Shown: positions 18,148-28,267 of the stretch, one piece after another
How the letters are laid out: every line of letters starts with the position of its first letter
How positions within the stretch are numbered: position 1 is the first letter of the stretch
Assembly: GCF_030269665.1 (NCBI RefSeq)
Contig: NZ_BSTS01000003.1
Location: 62,001 to 126,000, forward strand
Origin: Actinomycetospora sp. NBRC 106375
GTDB taxonomy: Bacteria; Actinomycetota; Actinomycetes; Mycobacteriales; Pseudonocardiaceae
Direction: 5' to 3'
Length of the DNA stretch: 64,000 nucleotides
The notes under the pieces: generated by a model
Database searches by the model: none
Seen by the model: the letters and a program-made list of their open reading frames with translations, nothing else
Told to the model about the DNA's origin: nothing
Position numbers and translations under genes: made by a program

Positions 18148-20724
18148 CTACTTCGTGCTCTCGCGGTGGGCGCGCGCGGCCGCTGCGGCGCGCGTGGACA
18201 CGTCCAGCTTCCGGAGAATCGCCGAGACGTGATGGTTGACGGTGCGCGCGGAGAGGTGCAGGTGCGCCGCGATCTCGGCGTCCCGCAGTCCCTCGGCCAG
18301 GAGGTCGAGAACCTCCCGTTCGCGGGCCGTCAGCGTTCCATCGCGCCAGCGGTCGGTGCCGGGTGGCTGCGGGATGCGGCGCGCGCCGAGCGCTCGCAGA
18401 CGCCGTGAGACGAGGCGGCTCAGGGGGTGGACACCGAGTGCGTGGGCGATCGCGAGGGCCTCGCGCAAGGGTGCCTCCTCATGAGAGCCGGCCAATGCCA
18501 TCGCACGGTGGTACGGCAGCCCCAGCGCCCCGAAACCGTCCGCTGCCGGTTGCCACCCGCCGGCGACACCGCCGGCGAAACCTCCACGCCCTTCCACCTC
18601 CTCGGGGGCGCCGAGCACATCGAGCCACCACGCCAGTTCCGCGTTCCACCAGCCATCGGTAACGCTGCGCGCCGCGTGCCACGCCGACCGGACCTCGTCG
18701 AGCACCGCCTGGCCACCACCGGCGAGCCACGCGGCTTCGGCGCGCGCCGCCGCCACCCCGAGCGAGCCCTTGAGGGAGGGCAGGACGGCGGTCCGGGCCG
18801 CGACGTCGAGGAGGTCGTCGGGATCGGCTTCGCCGCGGCGCAGCCGGACGAGCCCGAGATTCACGGCGACCGTCGCCGTGCGCACGGCCGGGGAGGTCGG
18901 CGCCGTCCGGTGCCAGACCGGTCCGGCCTCGGTGACCGCGTCGTCGAACTGCCCGCGATGCAGCAGGTTCTGCGCGCGGAACGCCCGGGCGTAATCGCCC
19001 CAGAACTCGACGCCCCGCTCAGCGCAGAAGGCCTGAGCCGCCGCGGCGCGCTCGTCGACCGCCTCGTGGTCCAGGGCGACGCACGCGACCCGGACCATCT
19101 GGAACAGTCCGCGGGCGGCGTGGTCGTCGGACCGAGCCACGATCGCCGCCGCGACGCCCGTTCGCATCTCGCCGAGCCCGCCGAGATCACCGGTCAACGC
19201 GCGGGAGAGGCCGAGATCGATGGTGGCCTGCGCCGCGATGGCGTCCGCGCCGAGCTGCTCGGCGAGCTCGCGGGCCCGGCGCCCCCAGTCCCGTGCCTCG
19301 GCCGGGCCGAGGTGCGTGGCGAGGTGTTGCGCGACCGTGGCGCGCGCTCGGGCCAGCTCGACGCCGGCAGGGAGTTGCTCGAGCAGCGCGGCGGCCGTCC
19401 GCCCGAGGCGGTCGGCATCGTCGACGCGCTGCGACATCCACGCCAGCCGCGCGAGCCAGCTCAGGGTGTCGCCTTCCCGAAGTGGTTCATCGAGCGCCCG
19501 CCACAGGCGCAGTGCCTGTTCGGCCTCCTCGGTGGCCTCGGCGATGTGGTCGCTCAACGCGCACGCGTACGAACATCGACCGAGGACGTCGGCGCGCTCG
19601 GCGTCGGCGGTCGCCGGTAGAGCGCGCAGGACCCGCTGCCACTGCTCCGCAGCCTGACGATGAGCCCCGAGGCGTGTGGCGTGCTGCGCGGCGTCGTCGG
19701 CGTGCCGCCGTGTCGCCGCGCGGTCGCCCGCCTCCTCGGCGTGGTGGGCGAGCGTGGCCGCGGGCGCCCCAGCCGCCTCCAGCGCGGCGAGCACGGAACG
19801 GTGGAGCTCCGCACGGCGGCCGGGCGGTGTCGCGGCGGCCACGGCGAGCCGAGCGAGCTCGTGGCGGAACCCCACCGCGTTCCGGTCGGCGCCCAGCATC
19901 CCGGCGTCGACGCAACGATCGACGTGGTGAACAAGCGACGGGGCCACCGACCGCAGGATCGGGAGCTCCGCGTCCCTGCCGAGCACCGCGACCGTCGCCA
20001 ACAGGGCGCGTGCGCCCTCGGGCAGGCGGGCCGCGCGGGCAAGGACCGCGTCGCTGACCGTCGGCGGGAGCGTTGCGCCGTTGGCCGCCAGCACCTCGGT
20101 GACGAAGAAGGGGTTGCCGCCGGTGCGGTGCCAGAGTCCGACGCCGTCGACGCCGGTGGGCGCCGCCAGTGCCGCCACGGCCTGCTCCGACAACGGTCGG
20201 AGGGTCGTCCGCCGGATCGAGCTGTGGGCTCCGATGTCGCCGAGGAGCACGCGCAGGGGGTGCCCTGCGCCGATCTCGTCGTCGCGGTACGTCGCGATGA
20301 CCAGCGCTGGGACGCTCGTGAGGCGCCGCGCGAGATAGCGCAGCAGATCGAGGGTCGCATCGTCGGCCCAGTGCAGGTCCTCGAGGAGGAGGGTCGTGCC
20401 CCTTCGAGCGGCGAGCCCGTCACGCACGGCCCCGTACACCGCGATCGGGGCAGCGCCGGACGCCAGGAGATCGGAGAGGTGGTCGTCCCCACGGGCGAGA
20501 TCGGCGAGCGGGGCCAGCGGCTGCGGCGTCGAGAGCGATTCGCAGGCGCCCCGAAGGACCCGGCTCGCCGGCCGCGACGCGAGAAAGGCCTCGACAAGGC
20601 TGGTCTTCCCGATTCCCGCCGGGCCGCTCACGAGCACGAGGGAGCCGTCGGTGCGTGTTCCCCGGGCCCACGTGCTCAGCTGCTCCAGCTCGGCGTGGCG
20701 CTCGAGCAGCGGTTGGGACCCCAT
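18148..20724 (-). CDS. Large LuxR-family ATPase transcriptional regulator (LAL type)
   Basis: This 858-residue regulator has an N-terminal AAA/NTPase domain with Walker A SGPAGIGKTS (residues ~30-40) and Walker B-type TTLLLEDLHWADD. A long helical middle region follows, and the C-terminal LuxR helix-turn-helix is LTAREREVLDLLAEGL...AHLHLSARTVNHHVSAIL. Such regulators switch on neighbouring catabolic or secondary-metabolite genes after ligand and ATP binding. ATG 20724 is chosen because GGGAGG precedes it; the frame is open further upstream but would translate straight through the stem-loop at 20790-20828. The hydrolase downstream is a plausible target. Confidence 0.88.
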   Translation of the reverse strand: MGSQPLLERHAELEQLSTWARGTRTDGSLVLVSGPAGIGKTSLVEAFLASRPASRVLRGACESLSTPQPLAPLADLARGDDHLSDLLASGAAPIAVYGAVRDGLAARRGTTLLLEDLHWADDATLDLLRYLARRLTSVPALVIATYRDDEIGAGHPLRVLLGDIGAHSSIRRTTLRPLSEQAVAALAAPTGVDGVGLWHRTGGNPFFVTEVLAANGATLPPTVSDAVLARAARLPEGARALLATVAVLGRDAELPILRSVAPSLVHHVDRCVDAGMLGADRNAVGFRHELARLAVAAATPPGRRAELHRSVLAALEAAGAPAATLAHHAEEAGDRAATRRHADDAAQHATRLGAHRQAAEQWQRVLRALPATADAERADVLGRCSYACALSDHIAEATEEAEQALRLWRALDEPLREGDTLSWLARLAWMSQRVDDADRLGRTAAALLEQLPAGVELARARATVAQHLATHLGPAEARDWGRRARELAEQLGADAIAAQATIDLGLSRALTGDLGGLGEMRTGVAAAIVARSDDHAARGLFQMVRVACVALDHEAVDERAAAAQAFCAERGVEFWGDYARAFRAQNLLHRGQFDDAVTEAGPVWHRTAPTSPAVRTATVAVNLGLVRLRRGEADPDDLLDVAARTAVLPSLKGSLGVAAARAEAAWLAGGGQAVLDEVRSAWHAARSVTDGWWNAELAWWLDVLGAPEEVEGRGGFAGGVAGGWQPAADGFGALGLPYHRAMALAGSHEEAPLREALAIAHALGVHPLSRLVSRRLRALGARRIPQPPGTDRWRDGTLTAREREVLDLLAEGLRDAEIAAHLHLSARTVNHHVSAILRKLDVSTRAAAAARAHRESTK

Positions 20725-20789
20725 CGCCACCACCGCCTCCCGCCTCGCGCCGATGGTGGACGGACCGGACGCACTCGGCATAGCCCATC

Positions 20790-20828
20790 TGAGCAGTTGG
20801 CGCCCCGATGGGGGGCGCCAACTGCTCA
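20790..20828. repeat. Stem-loop repeat A, copy 1
   Basis: A perfect 17-bp stem (20790-20806 with 20812-20828) closes a 5-base loop. The core TGAGCAGTTGGCGCCCC matches the stem-loop at 49015-49056, which reads the same on the other strand except for loop length. It sits in the 115-base gap between the permease end and the regulator start, both minus strand, and may terminate permease transcripts. Confidence 0.8.
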
Positions 20829-20839
20829 CGTACCGCCGG

Positions 20840-22816
20840 TCAGCCCACGTGGACCGCGGGGCGGCGGGTGCGGTCGGGCTCGGCTTCGCGGAGCACCTCG
20901 CGGGTCACGGGGGCGACCTCGCCGACGCCGAAGAGCAGGTAGCGCGCGATGTTCGTGGCGGGGCTGCCCTCGTCCCACTCGAAGTAGACGTGCGGCACGT
21001 GGCCCGTGACGTCGCGCAGGTGCAGCAGCAGCGCGGCGATGGCGTTGGGCACCGTCGCGCTGCGGGCGCGCAGGACGCGGTAGCCGTGGCGCTCCTCGCC
21101 GAGGACGTGCAGGTCGTCCTCGAAGTTCGAGGGGTCGTCGACCGTGATCTCGACGAAGACGATCACGTCTCCGGACGGGATGTGGTGGTCGTAGCGCTCC
21201 TCGAGCTCCTTGTCCTCGTACTCCCGGCGGTCGCGGCGGTCCGGCTCGTTGGCGACCAGGCGGATCGCGGCGTCCGGGTCCTTCTCGTGGGCCTCGCGCA
21301 CGATGCGCCGCGCGGTCTTGTCGAGGTGCACCTCCGAGACCCGCAGCTCGGTGCTGCGCAGCGCCCGCGAGGCGAACGACACGACGAAGATCGCCGCCAC
21401 GAACAGCAGGCCGATCCGCAGGCCCTCCGGGCGCTCGATCATGTTGGCCACGGTCGTGTAGACGAAGACGACGGCGATGCCCCCGAAGCCGACGGTCGCC
21501 GCGCGCTGGCCCTTCTTGCGCGCCGAGAGGGTCACCGAGATCGCGGCCGACGTGATGAGCACGAGCACGCCGGTGGCGTACGCGCCGCTCTGGGCGTCGA
21601 CGCTCGCGTCGAAGACGATCGTGATGACGATCGCGCAGGCCGTGAACACCAGCACCATCGGCCGCACGGCGCGCGCCCAGTTCGGCGCCATGCCGTAGCG
21701 GGGCAGGTAGCGCGGCACGAGGTTGAGCAGCCCGGCCATCGCCGAGGCGCCGGCGAACCACAGGATCGTGATGGTCGAGAGGTCGTAGACGGTGCCGAGG
21801 ACCGCGCCGAACTGCTCGTGCGCGAGGTAGGCGAGCGCGCGCCCGTTGGCCTGGCCGGTCGGCCCGAACTGGTCGAGCGGGATGAGCAGCGTCGTGGCGA
21901 AGCTCGAGGTCACCAGGAACACGCTCATGATCAGTGCCGCGGTGGTGAGCAGCTTGCGGGCCCCGGCGATGCGACCGGCCGGGTCGCGGTGCGTGTCGCC
22001 CGGCGCGCCCCGCACCAGCGGCATGACGGCCACGCCGGTCTCGAAGCCGGACAGGCCCAGCGCCAGCTTCGGGAACACGACGAGGGCGATCGCCACGATG
22101 ATCACGGGATTGCCGTGCTGGGTGGTCAGCGCCTCGCCCCAGTCGGCGATCCGGACGGGCTCGGTGGCGATGCGGTAGAGCGCCCCGGCGACCACCACGA
22201 GGTTGAGCGCGAGGAACACGCCGACCACGACGACGGCGATGCCGACCGCCTCGGCGAACCCCATGAGGAACACCACGCCGAGCAGCACCACCAGCGCGCA
22301 CGTCAGCGGCACCTCCCAGCCGTGCAGCGCCCCGCCGACCAGCGGGTTCTCGACGATGTGGGCGGTGGCGTCGGCCGTGGAGAGCGTGATCGTGATGAGG
22401 AAGTCGGTGACCGCGAAGCCCAGCAGGACCAGCACCAGGAGCTTCGCCCACCAGTACGAGAGCAGGCGTTCGAGCATCGCCACCGAGCCCTCGCCGTGCG
22501 GGCTCTCGCGGGCGACGCGGCGGTAGATCGGCAGGGCGCCCGCCAGCGTCACCACGACGAGGACGAGCGTCGCGATCGGGGAGATCACCCCGGCGGCGAC
22601 GACCGCGACGGCGGGCTGGTAGCCCAGCGTCGAGAAGTAGTCGACGCCGGTGAGGCACATGACGCGCCACCACGGCTTGCCCTCGTTCTCCGGCCGCGGC
22701 TTCGCGTGCGGACCCGAGTACTGGGCACCGCGGGCGGTCAGGCCGTCGAGCAGCCAGCGCCGCATCGCCGACGACCGCGGATGCCGGTCGGGCGGCGCGG
22801 CGGGCGGTGCGCTCAC
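20840..22816 (-). CDS. APC-superfamily permease (amino acid or potassium transporter)
   Basis: The 658-residue protein has about 12 membrane segments and a ~170-residue cytosolic C-terminal domain (from about [20 protein letters not shown]). The first part has [20 protein letters not shown] and [20 protein letters not shown], typical of a widespread actinobacterial APC family often annotated as amino acid or KUP-like transporters. The soluble tail contains [19 protein letters not shown]. The GTG start at 22816 overlaps the stop of the DUF2631 gene (GTGA), so the two are coupled. The substrate is not established. Confidence 0.82.
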   Translation of the reverse strand: MSAPPAAPPDRHPRSSAMRRWLLDGLTARGAQYSGPHAKPRPENEGKPWWRVMCLTGVDYFSTLGYQPAVAVVAAGVISPIATLVLVVVTLAGALPIYRRVARESPHGEGSVAMLERLLSYWWAKLLVLVLLGFAVTDFLITITLSTADATAHIVENPLVGGALHGWEVPLTCALVVLLGVVFLMGFAEAVGIAVVVVGVFLALNLVVVAGALYRIATEPVRIADWGEALTTQHGNPVIIVAIALVVFPKLALGLSGFETGVAVMPLVRGAPGDTHRDPAGRIAGARKLLTTAALIMSVFLVTSSFATTLLIPLDQFGPTGQANGRALAYLAHEQFGAVLGTVYDLSTITILWFAGASAMAGLLNLVPRYLPRYGMAPNWARAVRPMVLVFTACAIVITIVFDASVDAQSGAYATGVLVLITSAAISVTLSARKKGQRAATVGFGGIAVVFVYTTVANMIERPEGLRIGLLFVAAIFVVSFASRALRSTELRVSEVHLDKTARRIVREAHEKDPDAAIRLVANEPDRRDRREYEDKELEERYDHHIPSGDVIVFVEITVDDPSNFEDDLHVLGEERHGYRVLRARSATVPNAIAALLLHLRDVTGHVPHVYFEWDEGSPATNIARYLLFGVGEVAPVTREVLREAEPDRTRRPAVHVG

Positions 22817-23124
22817 CGCCGCCAGGACGTCCGTGAACGGATGATCGCGCCGAGCGAGAGGGCGAAGAAGCCGATCGCGAGGGCGATCAGCCAGATGTCC
22901 TCCTGCTTGCCCACGTGGTTGCCCCACAGCAAGATCAGCAGGACCGCGGCCACGACGAAGCCGGCCAGGCGGGCGACCTTCGGGTAGTGGCCGTGCCAGC
23001 CCCACTCGACCGACGGCTCGTCGTCGGACGACACGCCGTTGACGACCACCGCGGGCGCGTGGTGATCGTCGTGGTGCGCGACTCCGCCGCCGTGCTCCTG
23101 CCGGGCCGGGCTGTTCGTGGCCAC
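22813..23124 (-). CDS. DUF2631 small membrane protein
   Basis: This 103-residue protein has a His-rich N-terminal region ([15 protein letters not shown]), the motif [11 protein letters not shown], a membrane helix around [18 protein letters not shown], then KQEDIWL and a second helix. DEPSxEWGWHG with GNHxGxxEDIWL is the DUF2631 pattern, a family I recall next to dxr in mycobacteria and relatives. The GTG at 23124 follows AGGAGCC. It is divergent from dxr across 93 bases. The function is unknown, and the His cluster could bind metal. Confidence 0.82.
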   Translation of the reverse strand: MATNSPARQEHGGGVAHHDDHHAPAVVVNGVSSDDEPSVEWGWHGHYPKVARLAGFVVAAVLLILLWGNHVGKQEDIWLIALAIGFFALSLGAIIRSRTSWRR

Positions 23125-23217
23125 GAGGGGCTCCTGGGGTCGGTGGTTCCGGGGCGCGCCCAACCTACCGTGCGCCTGACTACCGCGCGTGGCAGCCGCC
23201 GGTGATGATGAGGCGCG

Positions 23218-24384
23218 ATGAGCACACCGCGCCGGATCGTCGTCCTGGGCTCGACCGGGTCGATCGGCACCCAGGCCCTCGACCTCGTCCGCGCCCACCC
23301 GGACCGCTTCGTCGTCACCGGCCTCGCCGCGGGCGGCGGGCGGCCCGACCTGCTCGCGGCCCAGGCCGCCGAGTTCGGCGTGCCGGCCGTCGCGGTCGCC
23401 GAGCCGGCGGCCGCGGAGGATCTCCGGACGCGGGTCGGGGCGGGCGTGACCGTCACGGCCGGCCCCGACGCCGCCGCCGAACTGGCCGGCAGCGGCGCCG
23501 ACACGGTGCTCAACGCCATGGACGGCTCGCGGGGCCTGGCGCCGACGCTGGCGGCGCTGGCCGCGGGCTCGACGCTGGCCCTGGCCAACAAGGAGTCGCT
23601 GGTGGCCGGCGGGCCGCTGGTGACGCGGGCGGCTGCGCCCGGGCAGATCGTCCCCGTGGACTCCGAGCACTCGGCGCTCGCGCAGTGCCTGCGCGGGGGC
23701 GCGCCGGACGAGGTCGCGCGGCTCGTGCTCACCGCGTCGGGCGGCCCGTTCCGCGGCCGGACACGCGACGAGCTCAGCGGCGTCACCGTCGACCAGGCGC
23801 TGGCCCACCCGACCTGGGCGATGGGCCCGGTGGTGACGCTGAACTCGTCGACACTGGTCAACAAGGGTCTGGAGCTCATCGAGGCGCACCTGCTGTTCGG
23901 CGTGCCCTACGCGCGGATCGACGTGGTCGTGCACCCCCAGTCGATGATCCACTCGATGGTCACGTTCACCGACGGCGCGACGATCGCCCAGGTCAGCCCG
24001 CCCGACATGCACATGCCCATCGCCCTCGCGCTGGCGTGGCCCGACCGGCTGGCCGGCGCGAGCCGTCCCGAGACGTTCGCCGACCCGACGAGCTGGACCT
24101 TCGAGCCCGTCGACACCGCGGCGTTCCCCGCGCTCGACCTGGCCCGGGCGGCCGGCGCCGCGGGCGGGTGCCAGCCCGCGGTGTTCAACGCCGCCAACGA
24201 GGAGGCCGTGGCGGCGTTCCTCGCGGGGCGCTGCGCGTGGACGGGCATCGACGGGACCCTCGCCGCGGTCCTCGCCGACGCCGGGGAGTGGGCCGCCGAG
24301 CCCCGCGACGTCGACGACGTGCACGCCGCCGAGGCCTGGGCGCGCCGCCGGGCGGGAGAGCTGCTGGCCGTCGCGGTGGCGTGA
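23218..24384 (+). CDS. dxr: 1-deoxy-D-xylulose-5-phosphate reductoisomerase
   Basis: DXR makes 2-C-methyl-D-erythritol 4-phosphate, the committed step of the MEP isoprenoid pathway. The 388-residue protein starts with the NADPH motif [13 protein letters not shown]. It contains [12 protein letters not shown] and VPVDSEHSA (metal ligands Asp/Glu), then [17 protein letters not shown] and [10 protein letters not shown]. Length is normal. It forms an overlapping cluster with the rip protease gene and ispG, the latter a later step of the same pathway. Confidence 0.96.
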   Translation: MSTPRRIVVLGSTGSIGTQALDLVRAHPDRFVVTGLAAGGGRPDLLAAQAAEFGVPAVAVAEPAAAEDLRTRVGAGVTVTAGPDAAAELAGSGADTVLNAMDGSRGLAPTLAALAAGSTLALANKESLVAGGPLVTRAAAPGQIVPVDSEHSALAQCLRGGAPDEVARLVLTASGGPFRGRTRDELSGVTVDQALAHPTWAMGPVVTLNSSTLVNKGLELIEAHLLFGVPYARIDVVVHPQSMIHSMVTFTDGATIAQVSPPDMHMPIALALAWPDRLAGASRPETFADPTSWTFEPVDTAAFPALDLARAAGAAGGCQPAVFNAANEEAVAAFLAGRCAWTGIDGTLAAVLADAGEWAAEPRDVDDVHAAEAWARRRAGELLAVAVA

Positions 24385-24446
24385 CGAAGACCCGAGGAGA
24401 CCACCCCACGCAGGGCACACCACCGGCGCGTCTACCGTGGGCCGCC

Positions 24447-25742
24447 GTGATGCTCGTCCTCGGGATCGTGCTCTTCGCGCTGGGCCTGTTGCTCTCCATC
24501 GCGTGGCACGAGCTCGGCCACTACTCCACCGCCCGCCTCTTCGGCATCCGCGTGCCCGAGTTCATGGTCGGCTTCGGCCCGACGGTGATCTCGGTCAAGA
24601 AGGGCGAGACGCGGTTCGGGTTCAAGGCGATCCCGCTCGGCGGCTACATCCGCATGATCGGGATGATCCCGCCGGCGCCCGGCGAGCGGATCGGGCGCAG
24701 CCGCCGGTCGGGCCCGTTCCAGGGCATGGTCGACGACGTCCGCGCCGACTCCGTGCGCGATTTCGAGCCCGGCGACGAGGACCGCCAGTTCTGGACCCGC
24801 AAGCCCTGGCAGCGGATCATCGTCATGCTCGCGGGCCCGTTCATGAACCTGGTCCTGGCGGTGGTCCTCTTCGCCGTCGTCCTCATGGGCTTCGGCATCG
24901 CCACCCCGCAGCCGGTGGTCAATGCCGTCAGCGAGTGCGTGGTCCCCGCCTCGCAGGCCGGTCCCGGCTGCCCGCCGGGGGCGCCGCGCACCCCGGCCGC
25001 GGAGGCCGGTTTCCTGCCCGGCGACCGCATCGTGAGCTTCGACGGGCAGAGCTACCCGGACTGGGAGAGCCTCCAGCGCGCCATCCGGGACGCCCGCGGC
25101 ACCGTGCCCGTGGTCGTCGACCGCGGCGGGCAGCAGCTGACGCTCTACCCGACGCTGATCGAGAACCAGGTGCCCGACCTGGACCGGCCGCTCGGCTCCG
25201 ACACCCGCTTCGTGACGGCGTCGTTCCTCGGCCTCGAGCCCATCCAGCCGGTGACCCGGCAGAGCGTGGGGCAGGTCACCGACCGCATCGGGGAGATGCT
25301 CGAGGGCTCGGTGTACGCGATCGGGCGCCTGCCGCAGAAGGTGCCGGCGCTGTTCGGGGCGGTGTTCCTGGGGGAGGAGCGCGAGGCCAACGGGCCGGTG
25401 AGCCTGGTCGGCGTGTCGGTGATGGGCGGCCAGGTGCTCGAGCAGGAGCGCCCCGTGGCGGTCGAGGTCTCGATCTTCCTCAACCTGCTCGCCGCGGTGA
25501 ACCTGTCGTTGTGCCTGCTCAACCTGCTGCCGATCCTGCCGCTGGACGGCGGGCACGTGCTGCCGGCGCTGTGGGAGGCGGTCAAGAAGCGGATCGCCCG
25601 GCTGCGCGGTCGCCCCGACCCCGGGCCGGTGGACCTGGCCCGTCTCATGCCGATCGGTGTCGGCTTCGCGGCGGTGATCATGGCCTACGGCCTGCTCGTG
25701 ATCGTGGCGGACATCGTCAACCCGATCGACCTGGGCCTTTAG
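24447..25742 (+). CDS. Site-2 (RIP) intramembrane metalloprotease
   Basis: This M50-family zinc protease cleaves membrane-bound anti-sigma factors in RseP/Rip1-type signalling. The protein of about 431 residues has the zinc motif AWHELGHY in the first membrane segment, a GGYIRMIGM loop, a PDZ-like domain (AAEAGFLPGDRIVSFDG) and the third zinc ligand region LLPILPLDGGHV. The start is uncertain: GTG 24447 or ATG 24450 fits the family best, while a GTG at 24381 overlapping the dxr stop would add 22 unmatched residues. The order dxr-rip-ispG is conserved in mycobacteria. Confidence 0.93.
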   Translation: MMLVLGIVLFALGLLLSIAWHELGHYSTARLFGIRVPEFMVGFGPTVISVKKGETRFGFKAIPLGGYIRMIGMIPPAPGERIGRSRRSGPFQGMVDDVRADSVRDFEPGDEDRQFWTRKPWQRIIVMLAGPFMNLVLAVVLFAVVLMGFGIATPQPVVNAVSECVVPASQAGPGCPPGAPRTPAAEAGFLPGDRIVSFDGQSYPDWESLQRAIRDARGTVPVVVDRGGQQLTLYPTLIENQVPDLDRPLGSDTRFVTASFLGLEPIQPVTRQSVGQVTDRIGEMLEGSVYAIGRLPQKVPALFGAVFLGEEREANGPVSLVGVSVMGGQVLEQERPVAVEVSIFLNLLAAVNLSLCLLNLLPILPLDGGHVLPALWEAVKKRIARLRGRPDPGPVDLARLMPIGVGFAAVIMAYGLLVIVADIVNPIDLGL

Positions 25743-25768
25743 CCCCGCTGTAAGACTCGCCACCGGCG

Positions 25769-25782
25769 AGCGTCGCGACGCT
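25769..25782. promoter_or_regulatory. 14-bp palindrome upstream of ispG
   Basis: AGCGTCGCGACGCT is a perfect palindrome in the 83-base gap between the protease and ispG, followed by TAGGAC (possible -10) about 4 bases later. It could be an operator or part of an ispG promoter. This is a structural observation only. Confidence 0.3.
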
Positions 25783-25825
25783 GTAGGACACTGGAGAACG
25801 TCAGGTCCTCCAGTACGGGAGAGAG

Positions 25826-26989
25826 ATGACCATCGATCTCGGCCTGCCCGAAGCACCCGCCGTGCTCGCGCCGCGCCGCCGGACCCGCCAGCTCGACGTG
25901 GGCGGTGTCGGAGTCGGCAGCGACCACCCCGTGTCCGTGCAGTCGATGACCACCACGCTGACCGCGGACATCAACTCGACGCTCCAGCAGATCGCGGAGC
26001 TCACCGCGGCCGGCTGCGACATCGTTCGCGTCGCCGTCCCGTCGGCCGACGACGCCGAGGCGCTGCCGGCGATCGCGAAGAAGTCCGGCATCCCCGTGAT
26101 CGCCGACATCCACTTCCAGCCGAAGTACGTGTTCGCCGCGATCGACGCCGGGTGCGCCGCGGTCCGCGTCAACCCCGGCAACATCAAGAAGTTCGACGAC
26201 AAGGTCGGCGAGATCGCCCGGGCCGCGAAGGACGCGGGGACCCCGATCCGCATCGGCGTCAACGCGGGCTCGCTGGAGCCGGGGATCATGGCCAAGCACG
26301 GCAAGGCCACGCCGGAGGCGCTGGTCGAGTCGGCGCTCTGGGAGGCCTCGCTCTTCGCCGAGCACGACTTCCACGACATCAAGATCTCGGTGAAGCACCA
26401 CGACCCGGTGACGATGGTGCGCGCCTACGAGCAGCTCGCGGAGCAGTGCGACTACCCGCTGCACCTCGGCGTCACCGAGGCCGGGCCGACGTTCCAGGGC
26501 ACGATCAAGTCGGCGACCGCCTTCGGGGCCCTCCTGAGCCGCGGCATCGGCGACACCATCCGCGTGTCGCTCTCGGCGCCGCCGATCGAGGAGGTCCGCG
26601 TCGGGCTCTCGATCCTCGAGTCGCTGAACCTGCGCCCGCGCAAGCTCGAGATCGTGTCCTGCCCGTCCTGCGGGCGGGCCCAGGTCGACGTCTACAAGCT
26701 CGCCGACGAGGTGACTGCCGGGCTCGAGGGCATGGAGGTCCCGCTGCGCGTGGCCGTCATGGGCTGCGTCGTCAACGGCCCGGGCGAGGCGCGCGACGCC
26801 GACCTCGGCGTCGCCTCCGGCAACGGCAAGGGCCAGATCTTCGTCAAGGGTGAGGTCATCAAGACCGTGCCCGAGGCGCAGATCGTGGAGACCCTCATCG
26901 AGGAGGCCCTGCGCCTCGCCGAGGACTCCGGCGACGACGAGCTCGCCGGCGGCCAGGCGGGCGGCGCCCCGACGGTGACCGTCGGCTGA
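25826..26989 (+). CDS. ispG: 4-hydroxy-3-methylbut-2-enyl diphosphate synthase (GcpE)
   Basis: IspG is the 4Fe-4S enzyme converting MEcPP to HMBPP in the MEP pathway. The 387-residue protein has [19 protein letters not shown] near the start, [20 protein letters not shown], and the C-terminal cluster ligands SCPSCGR and [11 protein letters not shown]. Length matches the short bacterial form. The ATG at 25826 follows GGGAGAGAG. It is downstream of dxr and rip, as in mycobacteria. Confidence 0.96.
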   Translation: MTIDLGLPEAPAVLAPRRRTRQLDVGGVGVGSDHPVSVQSMTTTLTADINSTLQQIAELTAAGCDIVRVAVPSADDAEALPAIAKKSGIPVIADIHFQPKYVFAAIDAGCAAVRVNPGNIKKFDDKVGEIARAAKDAGTPIRIGVNAGSLEPGIMAKHGKATPEALVESALWEASLFAEHDFHDIKISVKHHDPVTMVRAYEQLAEQCDYPLHLGVTEAGPTFQGTIKSATAFGALLSRGIGDTIRVSLSAPPIEEVRVGLSILESLNLRPRKLEIVSCPSCGRAQVDVYKLADEVTAGLEGMEVPLRVAVMGCVVNGPGEARDADLGVASGNGKGQIFVKGEVIKTVPEAQIVETLIEEALRLAEDSGDDELAGGQAGGAPTVTVG

Positions 26990-26993
26990 GGTT

Positions 26994-27064
26994 TGTCAGC
27001 GAAGTGCCCCTATCGGCGTGCTCCCCTCGATGACACTCAGCGTCCGTATCGGTACTTCGATCAC
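26994..27064 (+). repeat. Dispersed ~72-nt element C, copy 1
   Basis: This 71-base stretch recurs on the opposite strand at 61948-62020 with two substitutions and a 2-base indel. It begins TGTCAGCGAAGTGCC and ends GGTACTTCGATCAC, so its ends form an imperfect inverted repeat (CGAAGTGCC and GGTACTTCG). It starts five bases after the ispG stop. It is non-coding and could be a terminator-like or MITE/REP-like element. Confidence 0.85.
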
Positions 27065-27234
27065 TCACGTCGGGTGTGCGCGCGTCATGATCGACAGGTC
27101 CGGGCGGTCCGGCTCGCACGCGTCGCGTGTGATGCTCGGGCCGGTGCACGATGGACGAATCGTCATCGAGCCGTGACGTGATCATGGGCTGAGGACCCCG
27201 GGCGCTGTCGGGGGGTGGTCCTAGCGTCGGGGTC

Positions 27235-28098
27235 GTGGAGAAGAGCGGGTGGGACGAGGGCGGCGACCTGCCGCCGCTCGTGCTGCGGCGGGCGATCGCC
27301 GACACGCTCGTCCGTCGCCTGCCCCTCGCCGCCGACGCCGTGCTCGAGGGCTCGCTCGACGCCGACCAGCTGTTCGCCCTCGAGGGGGGCGTTCAGCAGC
27401 TCGTCCGCGACGGGTACGGCGCCGACCTCGTGGTCGCGCTGGAACGCCGGCTCGTCGACCTCGCCCGCGCCCGTCGCGGCGTCGACCTCGCCCCGGCCGT
27501 CGCCGGATTCCTCGCCGCGTGCGTCTCGGCTGGCATGGTCCCTGCTGATGGGGTCCCTGCGGACGTGGTCCCGGCCGACGAGTTGGGGGTCGACGGCGAC
27601 GCGCACGAGGCCGAAGCGGTCGATCCCGCCGGTACGGCCGGCGTCGACCCGCTCGACGCCAGACCGCCCGAGCCCGCGGACGCGGGGCCCGAGCGGCGGG
27701 CCGGTCCGGTCTGCGGCGTCCGGCTCCCCGGTTCTGGCCCCGGTTCTGGCCCCGGTTCTGGCCCCGGTTCTGGCCCCGGTTCTGGCCCCGGCCGCGGCTC
27801 GGGTCCGGTGGCGCTCGCCGACGGCCTCGCGCTCGCTTCCACGATCGCCTGCCGTCGTCGGCCGCGCGCGGTCAGCTGTGTGTCCCGCCGCGGGTGCGCC
27901 TCCCGGAGGTCGGTCCGCCCGAGGGATGAGACCACCGATCCGATCCCGGGAGTCCGCGAGCGGTGGCGGACGGATGCTAGCCGGGACCGCCCGAACGACG
28001 CGGGGCCGAGGAGGGGCGTCGCGGCGCGCGGTCCGCCGCGCGGACATGCTTCGTCCTCCCTGCAGGAGTCGAGCTCCCTGGCTGGTCGTTCGAGGTGA
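27235..28098 (+). CDS. Hypothetical protein of doubtful extent, with GSGP repeats
   Basis: A GTG at 27235, after TAGCGTCGGGGTC (a leaderless-type start), opens 287 codons. The first ~110 residues look coding: acidic and helical, for example PPLVLRRAIADTLVRRLPLAADAVLEGSLDADQLF. They are followed by Ala/Asp/Pro-rich low complexity and five perfect copies of a 12-bp unit (27730-27789, GSGP). After the repeats the Arg/Cys/Ser-rich sequence looks like an out-of-frame or non-coding tail. I do not recognise the N-terminal part. The gene may be degraded or frameshifted in the repeat. If it is not coding, 26990-28267 is a 1.3 kb gene-poor gap. Confidence 0.4.
   Translation: MEKSGWDEGGDLPPLVLRRAIADTLVRRLPLAADAVLEGSLDADQLFALEGGVQQLVRDGYGADLVVALERRLVDLARARRGVDLAPAVAGFLAACVSAGMVPADGVPADVVPADELGVDGDAHEAEAVDPAGTAGVDPLDARPPEPADAGPERRAGPVCGVRLPGSGPGSGPGSGPGSGPGSGPGRGSGPVALADGLALASTIACRRRPRAVSCVSRRGCASRRSVRPRDETTDPIPGVRERWRTDASRDRPNDAGPRRGVAARGPPRGHASSSLQESSSLAGRSR
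27730..27789 (+). repeat. Five tandem 12-bp units
   Basis: Five identical copies of GGTTCTGGCCCC lie head to tail. They encode Gly-Ser-Gly-Pro in one frame and VLAP in another. Exact identity suggests recent expansion, and copy number may vary between strains. Confidence 0.9.
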
Positions 28099-28267
28099 CG
28101 GCCGCCGGCGTCGAGTCGTGTGCGGGTGGGTTCCTCCGGGGTCAGGCACCCGTGCACGCTCCCGTCGTGGCGCGCTGCGCCGGCGTCGGCTCCCGCGGTC
28201 ACCGGGTTCCGCACGGTGCCAAGCGACGCGCGTGCGGGACGGTCGGACGTCGTGGTCGGATGGGGGC

